Assembly: GCA_022508735.1 (NCBI GenBank)
Contig: JAFLUQ010000077.1
Location: 1-10,443, forward strand
Source of the DNA: Oscillospiraceae bacterium
GTDB lineage: Bacteria > Bacillota > Clostridia > UMGS1883
DNA: 10,443 nt
Reading direction: 5' to 3'
Positions within the stretch are counted from its first letter, which is position 1. Every line of letters begins with the position of its first letter. Below, one piece after another: positions 1 through 6,077 of the stretch. The notes beneath the pieces were generated by a model. That model was not told the origin of the DNA, searched no databases, and saw only the letters and a program-made list of their open reading frames with translations. The translations under genes and the position numbers were made by a program.

Positions 1-52
1 CCGACCCCCTGCTCCCAAAGCAGGTACGCTAGCCAAACTGCGCTAAACCTCG
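1..52 (-). tRNA. tRNA-Pro (anticodon UGG), 3' part beyond window edge
   Basis: Read on the minus strand from position 52, the sequence folds as the first 50 or so bases of a tRNA. It has a 7-base acceptor strand CGAGGTT, TA at positions 8-9, D stem GCGC/GCGT with a GG-containing D loop, A26, and anticodon stem CCTGC/GCAGG closing the loop TTTGGGA. The anticodon is TGG (plus-strand 15-17), so it decodes proline CCA and probably other CCN codons by wobble. The T arm and the 3' acceptor strand lie outside the window, so acceptor pairing cannot be verified. Confidence 0.93.
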
Positions 53-64
53 ATTCGTAGAGTT

Positions 65-93
65 ATTATACCATACTGAAATAAATTTTGCAA
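65..93 (-). promoter_or_regulatory. Sigma-A promoter of the tRNA-Pro gene (extended -10)
   Basis: On the minus strand, TTGCAA (88-93) is followed after exactly 17 bases by a perfect TATAAT (65-70). The -10 is preceded by TGG, giving an extended -10 element. Transcription would begin near position 58, only a few bases before the tRNA at 52. The promoter sits just past the dpaAB terminator, so the tRNA is probably transcribed independently. Confidence 0.8.
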
Positions 94-113
94 GGCTTTT
101 TTCTCAAAAACAG

Positions 114-151
114 AAAAAAAATTAACCGCGAATACTGCGGTTAATTTTTTT
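114..151 (-). terminator. Rho-independent terminator of the dpaAB operon
   Basis: A perfect 9-base-pair stem, ATTAACCGC (121-129) with GCGGTTAAT (137-145), encloses a 7-base loop. It is extended outward by an A run (114-120) facing a T run (146-151). On the minus strand it ends in a long U tract, and it begins 5 bases past the dpaB stop. The A/T flanks make it potentially active in both directions. Confidence 0.9.
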
Positions 152-156
152 ACGCT

Positions 157-735
157 TCACATAATAACCGGTTGGAGCTGCCGGCCTTCCAAAGCGGCAT
201 CCACCGCCGGGAGTAGCATATCCCACTTAGCCACCATAGACGCAGCCTTGCTGACGGGATCATCCTGAGCAAAGGGAACAAAATAGATATTCCGGCTGTT
301 CATCAGAAGGCCGATGTTTTTAGCCGAGGCTCCCAGTGCGTCGTTTGTGGAAGGGGCAATTATCACGGGCCGATGGTTGCGCAGAGTGGCCTTTGCAGCC
401 ATAGTTACGCTGGTATCAGTAACTCCGCCTGCCAGCTTGCCAAGAGTGTTACCCGTGCACGGGGCTATAAGCAGGGCGTCTATCAGCTTTTTAGGGCCAA
501 TAGGCTCGGTATCGGGTATGGTGCGAAGCACTTTTTTGCGGCATATATCTTCGATCTCTTCTACAAAGTCCGCAGCCTTGCCGAAGCGAGTGTCTGTTGA
601 AGCGGCAGTCTGGCTCATTATGGGGAAAATCTCCACGCCGTGACCGCTTATTTTTCTCAGCTCATCTATCACCTTGCGGAAGGTGCAAAACGACCCTGTT
701 AAGGCAAAGCCCAGCTTTACCTGTGTTAAGTCCAT
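157..735 (-). CDS. dpaB: Dipicolinate synthase subunit B
   Basis: This is the second subunit of dipicolinate synthase (SpoVFB/DpaB), which with DpaA makes dipicolinic acid from a dihydrodipicolinate-pathway intermediate in the mother cell for loading into the spore core. The 192-residue length is normal for the family. It has the flavoprotein-like fold signature: a Rossmann-type start with TGSF at 13-16, APCTGNT at 91-97, the AAKATLR stretch near 113-119, and PSTNDAL at 128-134. The start follows the dpaA stop by 3 bases, with an AGGTG ribosome binding site (744-748) inside the dpaA end and an 8-base spacing, so the two are translated from one mRNA. A strong terminator follows directly. No truncation or missing motif is apparent. 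Confidence 0.95.
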   Translation of the reverse strand: MDLTQVKLGFALTGSFCTFRKVIDELRKISGHGVEIFPIMSQTAASTDTRFGKAADFVEEIEDICRKKVLRTIPDTEPIGPKKLIDALLIAPCTGNTLGKLAGGVTDTSVTMAAKATLRNHRPVIIAPSTNDALGASAKNIGLLMNSRNIYFVPFAQDDPVSKAASMVAKWDMLLPAVDAALEGRQLQPVIM

Positions 736-738
736 TTT

Positions 739-1572
739 TTATTCACCTGTCTCTCTGAATATATTATAAATGGTTTCTTTGATGATTTCTCCCGCTGTGA
801 CAGGGGCGACTTTTCCCGGAAGACCGCCCGCGCGGATAACGCGTACCTCGGCCTCGGCTGCTTCGCTGAGATCGCAGCCAAAAGGACTGGCGGCCAGATC
901 TATTATAAGTCCGCCGCGCAGAGCCTCAAGGGCATCACGACCTATGACGCGGGCCGGCACGGTGTTAAACAATACGTCGGCCTTCATCGCTGCATCGGGC
1001 AGATAAAGATAGGAAGCGGGGTTAAGCCCCGCTGATTTGATAAGGGCAAAGTCAGTCTGTCTGCGGGCAAAGACCGTCACCGTCGCACCAAGGGCCCCGA
1101 GCAGACGGGAGAGATATTTTCCTATTCTGCCGTAGCCTGTGACGATTACGTTCGAGCCGTTCAGCGTCACGGGCAGCTCCTCCATGGCGATTTGGATCGC
1201 GCCTTCGGCGGTGGGAATGGCGTTGGCAATTTCAAATTCCTCGCGCCTTAGGTAGTCCACATATTTGATTCCGTATATCCCCATGAGCGATTTTGTCTTT
1301 TCGTCAAATTTTCCTCCCAGCAGAAGCTGACGACCGTCCATAAGCCGGAGCAGGTCGTTCATAAGTATAGGCCGCAGAAGCTGCGGAGCATATACGGTGC
1401 TGCCATCGGTGGAGGCCGGAAGGCCAAGTATAACCACATCGGCCTTGTTCAGCGCGGTCTTCAGGGGGACGTCCTCTGTGTAGCGGCTGACCTCCAGCGA
1501 GTCTCGGCGCATAGAGGCATAAAGGCGGTCTATACGCGCGTCGCCGCCTATAACAAGAATTCTTTTTGGCAT
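739..1572 (-). CDS. dpaA: Dipicolinate synthase subunit A
   Basis: This is the NAD(P)-binding subunit of dipicolinate synthase (SpoVFA/DpaA), acting late in sporulation in the mother cell. The 277 residues are in the family range. An N-terminal domain opens with RILVIGGDAR (4-13), and EEFEIANAIPTAEGAIQIAM (111-130) is the family-typical linker. The C-terminal Rossmann domain carries the dinucleotide motif GYGRIG at 146-151, followed by GATVTVFAR. An in-frame TAA lies two codons upstream of the ATG at 1572, so this is the first possible start. It is odd that there is no Shine-Dalgarno at normal distance: the purine-rich GGAGGAGGAGG ends 24 bases upstream, with a small GC hairpin in between (see findings). 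Transcribed with dpaB. Confidence 0.95.
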   Translation of the reverse strand: MPKRILVIGGDARIDRLYASMRRDSLEVSRYTEDVPLKTALNKADVVILGLPASTDGSTVYAPQLLRPILMNDLLRLMDGRQLLLGGKFDEKTKSLMGIYGIKYVDYLRREEFEIANAIPTAEGAIQIAMEELPVTLNGSNVIVTGYGRIGKYLSRLLGALGATVTVFARRQTDFALIKSAGLNPASYLYLPDAAMKADVLFNTVPARVIGRDALEALRGGLIIDLAASPFGCDLSEAAEAEVRVIRAGGLPGKVAPVTAGEIIKETIYNIFRETGE

Positions 1573-1625
1573 ATATTACAGAGACGGGAAAGCCCGCCTC
1601 CTCCTCCCTTCATGGTCTTTCCCTA

Positions 1626-1653
1626 CATACTATGCCAGGTATTCCTGCCTTGT
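1626..1653 (-). promoter_or_regulatory. Possible sigma-K-type promoter of dpaAB
   Basis: On the minus strand, CATAGTATG (1626-1634) resembles the sigma-K -10 consensus CATANNNTA with one mismatch. An AC dinucleotide (1652-1653, in GCAC) lies 17 bases upstream, matching the short sigma-K -35. In Bacillus subtilis the spoVF operon is sigma-K dependent, so the site fits the expected control. The consensus is weak enough that this match could be chance. Confidence 0.45.
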
Positions 1654-1660
1654 GCAACGT

Positions 1661-1700
1661 AAAAAAGAGCGTACCGCCACCCGCCACGGTACGCTCTTTT
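1661..1700 (-). terminator. Terminator after the SLH gene, probably bidirectional
   Basis: A perfect 14-base-pair stem pairs 1663-1676 with 1687-1700 around a 10-base loop. On the minus strand it is followed by a run of six U, which suits termination of the blaI-blaR1-SLH operon 23 bases after the SLH stop codon. On the plus strand the stem also ends in TTTT. It insulates the sporulation operon from the envelope operon. Confidence 0.9.
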
Positions 1701-1722
1701 GCCGGTTCTCATGCGTAAAAGC

Positions 1723-3054
1723 TTAATATTCCAAAACGCCGTTAGGCTTTCTGCCGCTAAGATAATCTATCAATGTTATGTCGCCTTCGCTTTTGCCGAC
1801 CAACCCAAATGTATTTGTGACCATGAGAGGTGTATCCAAAGCGTTGGAAAGTATGATCGCCATATCTCCCCTTGTCAGCCGCTCATTGCCTGCCACCGTG
1901 GGCAGCCCATCACTCAGCCCAAGATTCATTGCCATCAGCATAGAGTCGCCGCCCATCTGCCTGACTGGGACTCCGTAGCCAAGAGCATAGGTCACTATTT
2001 TGAAAAACTCCTGATATGTGATGTATTTATTCGGATAAAAATACCCCTCACCGTCGCCGGCCACGATATTGTTTTTATAAAGCGCCGAAACCGCTTCCGC
2101 AAACCAGTGGTCCGCGTTTACGTCATAAAATACAGGGATATATAGTCTATCTTCTTTAAGCCTGAAAAGCTCTGCGACCACCTGAGCGGCATAGGCCCGT
2201 GTGACAGCTTCATCCGGTCGGAAGGTGCCGTCTTCCCAGCCGGAAAGCACATTAAGCTCAGCAATCTCCTCCACATAGGGCGTGAGCTCTGCGCCGACAT
2301 CAGAATATCTGCTCTCGGTGAGCCACCGATAAGGCGCAAGAGTGTCGGTCTTCCTCGGCTCGTCGCCCACTATCATCCTGTCAGCTTTAATAATCCCAGA
2401 ATCCGGGGAAAATTCGATTTTCATTTTTGTGTAAAAATACTCGTTTACATCCATGAGCTGCCACTTATGGATACTTACGTCCTCGCGGCCCATCCTTTCC
2501 GCGTTGACATCGGGCATTTCTTTTGTAGAGAGCACATACTCTCCACTATCGGTCTTTACGTAAACCTGGCCGCAGAAACAGCATATCTCCTCCGCTTCTC
2601 CTACGCCGGCGGCATTTATGCTCTCCGCTATCATGCTGAAATTCAGCCATCCGTACTCTCCGTCATCCTTGTTTTTAAACTCCTTATATTCCCCCATCCT
2701 TTCGCACCTCAAAATGCCGCTCACAGGCATCACAGACACCAAATATCCGTCCCTGTCGATCCCGTAAAAATTCAGGTATTCACCGTTTCTGTCAATAATA
2801 TACCGTCCGCTTCCGTCCTCGGTGCAGCTAAACTCTCTCAGGGTTCGGTTTATATCAACAATATCTCCTATAGAAACGCCGGGCATCAATTCTCCGTAAC
2901 TGTCAACTACAAGCATATTACCGAACTCCGGGTAATTTTGTATTCCGGTCGTAAAATACATTTCTTCCACCTCGTCAGCAGTTACTGCAAGAGCCGCATA
3001 TGCGGGAAGAAGCAGTATAAATGCCGCCAACATCGGTATTATCATCTTTTTCAT
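1723..3054 (-). CDS. Secreted SLH-domain protein of unknown function
   Basis: This 443-residue protein begins with a signal peptide: MKK, a hydrophobic core (5-18), and a likely cut after ALA at 21-23. Residues about 27-245 match no family I recognise; they look beta-rich and contain an unusual CCFCG cysteine cluster at 158-162. The C-terminal half carries S-layer homology repeats: one at about 251-298 (SGWEDGTFRP, then VTRAYAAQVV), one at about 308-360 (VFYDV, DHWFAEAV, YITYQEFFKIV), and a degenerate third at about 363-408 (RLTRGDMAIILSNAL). SLH domains usually bind pyruvylated wall polymers, so the protein is probably held non-covalently on the cell surface. The start is fixed by AAGGAG (3061-3066), six bases before the ATG. 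It is the last gene of the blaI-blaR1 operon, beginning 15 bases after the blaR1 stop, so it is a likely target of that regulation. Confidence 0.85.
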   Translation of the reverse strand: MKKMIIPMLAAFILLLPAYAALAVTADEVEEMYFTTGIQNYPEFGNMLVVDSYGELMPGVSIGDIVDINRTLREFSCTEDGSGRYIIDRNGEYLNFYGIDRDGYLVSVMPVSGILRCERMGEYKEFKNKDDGEYGWLNFSMIAESINAAGVGEAEEICCFCGQVYVKTDSGEYVLSTKEMPDVNAERMGREDVSIHKWQLMDVNEYFYTKMKIEFSPDSGIIKADRMIVGDEPRKTDTLAPYRWLTESRYSDVGAELTPYVEEIAELNVLSGWEDGTFRPDEAVTRAYAAQVVAELFRLKEDRLYIPVFYDVNADHWFAEAVSALYKNNIVAGDGEGYFYPNKYITYQEFFKIVTYALGYGVPVRQMGGDSMLMAMNLGLSDGLPTVAGNERLTRGDMAIILSNALDTPLMVTNTFGLVGKSEGDITLIDYLSGRKPNGVLEY

Positions 3055-3069
3055 TTTTGTCTCCTTTCT

Positions 3070-4617
3070 TTATTTCACCTTCATATATATACTTGTTTCC
3101 TCAACATCGTCGGAGGAGGCCACAATGCTGTAATTGCCCTCTTCCTTCAGCGGAAGGGAGATACTGTCAAGAGACACTCCGCTTGAGTCCTCATCGAAAA
3201 CCACTTCGCCGTCTTTAAGCACCGTCAGGCTGACTCCCTCCCGGGGTGCTTTGCTGAATGAAACGCTCACGCCTCCGTCCGTATGAAAGATCTCGCCGAC
3301 GGCCTGCCCTTCGCTAAGGTCAAATTTCAGTATGTACTCCGTATCCTTCGTAAGCTCAGCCCTCACTGCCCGGGTCGTCTGCTCGGGCAGTGTCTGCTCC
3401 GGCATTGTTTGTTCAGATATTATATGTTCAGGCATCGGCTGTTCAGGTATCGGCTGTTCAGACATTATCTGTTCGGGTATCGGCTCGGATTTGTCGGACA
3501 AATGCGGAAGATTCTCCGGTTCCGGCAAGGTGCCGTCCGCAGGCAGAATTTCCGCATCCGGCAGCGGTTCGCCGTTAGTGGGGAGCGTTACTACCGTGCT
3601 GTCTTGCCGCGGTATTACATCCTGCTCAATCACTATCGCCTTTTCGCCTTCGGATAAATAATCAGCATTCATCGGCTGCGGCACATCATTGGAGGGTAAG
3701 CTTACGACCTTTGCGTCGGTCATCAGAGTAAGCCCAAGACACATACAGAGTACGGCGGCTATAACGCCAAGCCACCGCGAACGGCGGCGGAACTTCAGCA
3801 TTGCTTTGAAACGGCGTTTTGTAGCGCTCTCGGCAAAGCAGACCCGACAGACGGCCGACATCTTCGTTCTTCCGACAGCAGCCAAAAGCAGGGCGTCCAT
3901 ATAGGCCTTTTTTCCGCCCTCCCCTATTCTTCGCAGCGCACGCTCGTCGCAGGCAATTTCCATATCATTGGTAAACAGCCGAAACAGCAGTCGGTTCAGC
4001 GGGTTGAACCAGTGTATTGATATCAGAACATAAGCCAGCAGCTTCGTTATATGGTCGAGGCGGGCTATGTGGGCTCGTTCGTGAGCGATAATACAGTCCC
4101 TTTGCCCGCCCGGCTCGCTCAGCTCCACCGGGATATAAATTTTCGGCCTGACTATACCGAACACAAAGGCCGACCCCACCTCGGCGGAGTATACGTCTTT
4201 ATTCAGCCTGACGGCAAAGCGCAGCTTCTTCCGAAGCCGAAGATACTCTGCCGCGCCGTAGAATAACAAGATCGCCGCCACCGACAGCCATACGCCGCAG
4301 AGTGCTGTTCCGGCATGAGAGATCAAGCCTGCCGCATCTGTTTCAGCAGCGGTGCTGCCGATGACCGTCAGCCCCGCTGTCGCATTCTCGGCTACAATTG
4401 TCTGCGGCGCCTCCTCCTGAAATACGTTCATCAGGCTTACACCGGACTGAGGCGCTATAGGGCAGACAAGGCGAAATGCAATAACCGCCCAGAGCCAAAA
4501 CAGCACTCCCCGCGGTAGTCCGACCTTTTCCAGCAACAGCTTCACCGGCAGCACCACCGCGGCTGCAGCGGCCGCCATGAGATTCATTTTCAGAACGGTT
4601 TCGAATATTTCGGGCAT
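3070..4617 (-). CDS. BlaR1/MecR1-like M56 metallopeptidase sensor lacking a penicillin-binding domain
   Basis: This is a membrane zinc protease of family M56. In known BlaR1/MecR1 systems an external signal activates the protease and a BlaI-type repressor is inactivated. Hydrophobic segments lie at about 12-28, 36-54, 106-122, 191-205 and 282-300. The zinc site HERAH is at 179-183, with EIACD (220-224) downstream as the third-ligand motif. After the last membrane helix the usual penicillin-binding sensor is absent. Residues 301-515 hold two copies of a VV(S/T)LP motif (304 and 342), seven pentapeptide repeats of the form xx(P/S)E(Q/H) (379-413), and a compact beta-rich domain (about 420-515). 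The ATG at 4617 is preferred over an upstream in-frame ATG at 4671 because GGAGGGG lies 7 bases before it and it starts 2 bases after the blaI stop. Family certain, signal unknown. Confidence 0.88.
   Translation of the reverse strand: MPEIFETVLKMNLMAAAAAAVVLPVKLLLEKVGLPRGVLFWLWAVIAFRLVCPIAPQSGVSLMNVFQEEAPQTIVAENATAGLTVIGSTAAETDAAGLISHAGTALCGVWLSVAAILLFYGAAEYLRLRKKLRFAVRLNKDVYSAEVGSAFVFGIVRPKIYIPVELSEPGGQRDCIIAHERAHIARLDHITKLLAYVLISIHWFNPLNRLLFRLFTNDMEIACDERALRRIGEGGKKAYMDALLLAAVGRTKMSAVCRVCFAESATKRRFKAMLKFRRRSRWLGVIAAVLCMCLGLTLMTDAKVVSLPSNDVPQPMNADYLSEGEKAIVIEQDVIPRQDSTVVTLPTNGEPLPDAEILPADGTLPEPENLPHLSDKSEPIPEQIMSEQPIPEQPMPEHIISEQTMPEQTLPEQTTRAVRAELTKDTEYILKFDLSEGQAVGEIFHTDGGVSVSFSKAPREGVSLTVLKDGEVVFDEDSSGVSLDSISLPLKEEGNYSIVASSDDVEETSIYMKVK
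3379..3483 (-). repeat. Seven tandem 15-base repeats coding for xx(P/S)EQ pentapeptides
   Basis: Inside the blaR1-like gene, a degenerate 15-base unit (GTTCAGGTATCGGCT on the plus strand in its clearest copy) repeats seven times in frame. It encodes PIPEQ, IMSEQ, PIPEQ, PMPEH, IISEQ, TMPEQ and TLPEQ. The product is a proline- and glutamate-rich stalk between the last membrane helix and the C-terminal extracellular domain. Tandem units of this kind can gain or lose copies by slippage without breaking the frame. Confidence 0.9.
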
Positions 4618-4619
4618 AG

Positions 4620-4982
4620 CTACCCCTCCAGACTCTCGTCGATCATCCTTTTGATTTCGGCGGCCTCGCATTCGGTCAGGCTGCGGCCCTTCATAAAGGC
4701 GGCGATAAACGCGGGCAAAGAGCCGCCGAAGGTATTTTGCACCACATACTCACTTTCGTAAGCCTCGGCTTCGTCTCGGGATATCAGGGCGCGGACAACG
4801 CTGTTTTCGTTGACGAGATACCCTTTTTCCGCCAGCTTTTTTACCATAGTATAGGTTGTTGACTTTTTCCAGCCGAGTTTTTCCTCGCATAGCTTCACCA
4901 GCTGCCCTGACTGCACCGGCTCGCTCTCCCACACTACGGCCATAAAACGGTAATCGCTTGCGCAAAGCTTGATCTGATCCAT
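4620..4982 (-). CDS. BlaI/MecI/CopY-family transcriptional repressor
   Basis: This 120-residue winged-helix repressor has the length expected for BlaI/MecI. The DNA-binding domain covers about 1-75, with the recognition region GWKKSTTYTMVKKLAEKGYL at 37-56, the family signature. The C-terminal helices (about 80-120) would form the dimer and contain AAFMKG, in the area where staphylococcal BlaI is cleaved. AAAGGAGA lies 7 bases before the ATG. The gene is first in an operon with the M56 sensor (stop and next start 2 bases apart) and the SLH gene. It probably represses its own operon through the two dyads just upstream. There is no beta-lactamase gene nearby, so the regulated function is probably not penicillin resistance. 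Confidence 0.93.
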   Translation of the reverse strand: MDQIKLCASDYRFMAVVWESEPVQSGQLVKLCEEKLGWKKSTTYTMVKKLAEKGYLVNENSVVRALISRDEAEAYESEYVVQNTFGGSLPAFIAAFMKGRSLTECEAAEIKRMIDESLEG

Positions 4983-5012
4983 TACAATTCTCCTTTTTTG
5001 TTAGGAATGTAG

Positions 5013-5028
5013 GTCTATAATTATAGTC
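5013..5028. promoter_or_regulatory. Putative BlaI operator 1
   Basis: The 16-base site GTCTATAATTATAGTC contains a perfect 12-base palindrome, CTATAATTATAG (5015-5026). It lies between the predicted blaI promoter and its ribosome binding site. It shares the GTCTAT half-site and the 16-base length with operator 2; the two centres are 24 bases apart. BlaI-family repressors bind paired dyads of this type as dimers. Assignment to BlaI is inferred from position and symmetry. Confidence 0.65.
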
Positions 5029-5035
5029 CACTATT

Positions 5036-5064
5036 AGTCTATCATAATAGACCAAGTTTGTCAA
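5036..5064 (-). promoter_or_regulatory. Promoter of the blaI-blaR1-SLH operon
   Basis: On the minus strand a perfect -35 TTGACA (5059-5064) is followed after 17 bases by TAGACT (5036-5041), four of six matches to the -10 consensus. A better -10 sequence, TATAAT, lies further downstream inside operator 1 but lacks a good -35 at the right distance. Either choice places the promoter within the paired dyads. Confidence 0.6.
5037..5052. promoter_or_regulatory. Putative BlaI operator 2
   Basis: GTCTATCATAATAGAC has perfect 6-base inverted arms (GTCTAT and ATAGAC) around four central bases. It covers the spacer and the predicted -10 of the blaI promoter, so a bound repressor would exclude RNA polymerase. 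It is the same size as operator 1 and has the same half-site. Confidence 0.68.
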
Positions 5065-5173
5065 CAGTTATTTGAAAAAAGTTGTACCCTTTGCCACTTT
5101 TTTAGAACCGATACAATTAAGCTATTAAAATGCTGCGCATTTTAAGGGTAATGTCAACAGTTATTTGAAAAAA
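5059..5173. repeat. 22-base direct repeats bounding a 71-base block
   Basis: An identical 22-base sequence, TGTCAACAGTTATTTG followed by six A, occurs at 5059-5080 and 5152-5173. The first copy supplies the -35 of the blaI promoter and the A/T-rich stretch upstream of it. The second overlaps the U tract of the AraC-gene terminator. Just inside the repeats are 7-base inverted ends, TACCCTT (5085-5091) and AAGGGTA (5144-5150). The layout suggests a duplication or a small insertion. Confidence 0.85.
5125..5145. repeat. Perfect palindrome, 9-base arms and 3-base loop
   Basis: TTAAAATGC (5125-5133) and GCATTTTAA (5137-5145) are exact reverse complements separated by TGC. It is not followed by a T run on either strand, so it does not look like a terminator. 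It lies in the repeat-bounded block between the AraC-gene terminator and the blaI promoter. It could be a regulator site or part of a small interspersed repeat. Confidence 0.8.
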
Positions 5174-5197
5174 AATTGGCGACCTTATTCGGTCGCC
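5168..5197 (-). terminator. Terminator of the AraC-family gene, overlapping its stop codon
   Basis: A perfect 7-base-pair stem pairs GGCGACC (5178-5184) with GGTCGCC (5191-5197) around a 6-base loop, followed on the minus strand by AA and a run of eight U. The upstream arm encodes the last codons of the regulator and the loop contains its TAA stop (5185-5187). Confidence 0.9.
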
Positions 5198-5991
5198 TTT
5201 TTAGCTATATTTCGGTGCTCGGTTGGGCTGTGCCCGTAGAAGGCCTTAAAGGTGGTGGAAAAATACAGTTGATCTTCAAAGCCCGCGCTGAGCGCCACCT
5301 GCCCTATATTGAGGTTTGTCTCTTCTAAGAGCTTGGCCGCAGTCTTCATGCGGAATTCAGTGATATACCTCTTGGGTGAAAGGCCCAGTTTCTCTTTAAA
5401 CAGACGGCACAGATAGCTGCGGTTTATGCCCACATAATTGCTAAGCTCGCTGACAGTGATATTGTTATGATAATGTATGGTGTGGATATAGTTCAGGGCG
5501 TACTTGATATACTCGTCGGCCATGGATACTGTCTGGGGTGCTCCTGTTACAAAGGCGGACAACACCGCCATCAGTCGGGCCGAAAGCTCATAGGGATTAT
5601 CGTTTGATGCGGAGGAAAGAGCCAGCATTGGCCCGTCAGCCGCAGTCACTCCCCTCATAACGGGAGAGTCCTTTGTAAAAGAGGTGGACGAAAGATATTT
5701 CGGAACAGCCGCACCCACAAATTCCACCCATGAATATTCCCACGGCTGCTCTCCGTCGGCCTGGTAAAATGTCACATCTCCGGGATATATCAGAAAGGCG
5801 TCGCCAGCGGAAAGCTTGTAGGTTTTTCCGTTGTAGTGGTATGTTCCCTTGCCGCTGTGGACATAGTGGATTAGGTGGTTAGAGCGCACAAAGTTGCCGA
5901 TCGAATAGTTGGGACGGCAGTCTTCATGGCCGTATTGTATCACGTTGAAGTCTACAAAGTCGCGAAATCGATTTATGACAGTTCTACGCAT
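5185..5991 (-). CDS. AraC-family transcriptional regulator, probably of the pectin operon
   Basis: This 268-residue regulator has the two-domain AraC plan. The N-terminal cupin-like sugar-sensing domain (about 15-110) shows the typical HYVHSGKGTYHYNGKTY and LSAGDAFLIYPGDVTFY stretches. The C-terminal domain (about 160-263) has two helix-turn-helix units: ITVSELSNYVGINRSYLCRL at 178-197, and NIGQVALSAGFEDQLYFSTT at 228-247, ending in the HSPTEHR signature. An AGAGGTGAT ribosome binding site precedes the ATG at 5991, and the promoter is strong. The gene is divergent from the GH105-type gene, with 134 bases between them, so it most likely controls the pectin operon in response to a rhamnogalacturonan-derived sugar. 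The ligand is inference only. Confidence 0.92.
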   Translation of the reverse strand: MRRTVINRFRDFVDFNVIQYGHEDCRPNYSIGNFVRSNHLIHYVHSGKGTYHYNGKTYKLSAGDAFLIYPGDVTFYQADGEQPWEYSWVEFVGAAVPKYLSSTSFTKDSPVMRGVTAADGPMLALSSASNDNPYELSARLMAVLSAFVTGAPQTVSMADEYIKYALNYIHTIHYHNNITVSELSNYVGINRSYLCRLFKEKLGLSPKRYITEFRMKTAAKLLEETNLNIGQVALSAGFEDQLYFSTTFKAFYGHSPTEHRNIAKKATE

Positions 5992-6008
5992 AGTATCACC
6001 TCTTTTTA

Positions 6009-6037
6009 AGTATAACGCCTAAACGGTGTGCTGTCAA
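6009..6037 (-). promoter_or_regulatory. Sigma-A promoter of the AraC-family gene
   Basis: On the minus strand a perfect TTGACA (6032-6037) and TATACT (6009-6014) are separated by exactly 17 bases. The start of transcription would be about ten bases before the ribosome binding site. The -35 overlaps one of two TGTCA motifs (6032 and 6044), so the regulator could control its own gene if these are its sites. Confidence 0.8.
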
Positions 6038-6077
6038 GAATAATGTCACAAAAACAAATATTTATGCGACAATTTCT

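Noticed and set aside
1..160. tRNA gene as an integration site of a mobile element
   Set aside because: No integrase, no direct repeat of the tRNA end and no mobile-element gene occur in the window; the adjacent genes are core sporulation genes.
1573..1722. Possible riboswitch upstream of dpaA (strong hairpin plus leader)
   Set aside because: The strong hairpin is placed as the terminator of the upstream SLH operon, and a sporulation-type promoter lies downstream of it. The remaining leader is short, with no recognised aptamer core.
2467..3186. Plus-strand open frame of 239 codons across the SLH gene and the end of the blaR1-like gene
   Set aside because: It is antisense to two well-supported genes with good ribosome binding sites, and its product is low-complexity with no recognisable domain.
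3379..3483. Regular short repeats suggesting a CRISPR array
   Set aside because: The units are contiguous, degenerate, 15 bases long and in frame within a gene, with no spacers.
4618..4671. Upstream in-frame ATG that would lengthen the blaR1-like protein by 18 residues
   Set aside because: The extra residues are charged, overlap the end of blaI and lack a ribosome binding site; the ATG at 4617 has GGAGGGG at the right distance.
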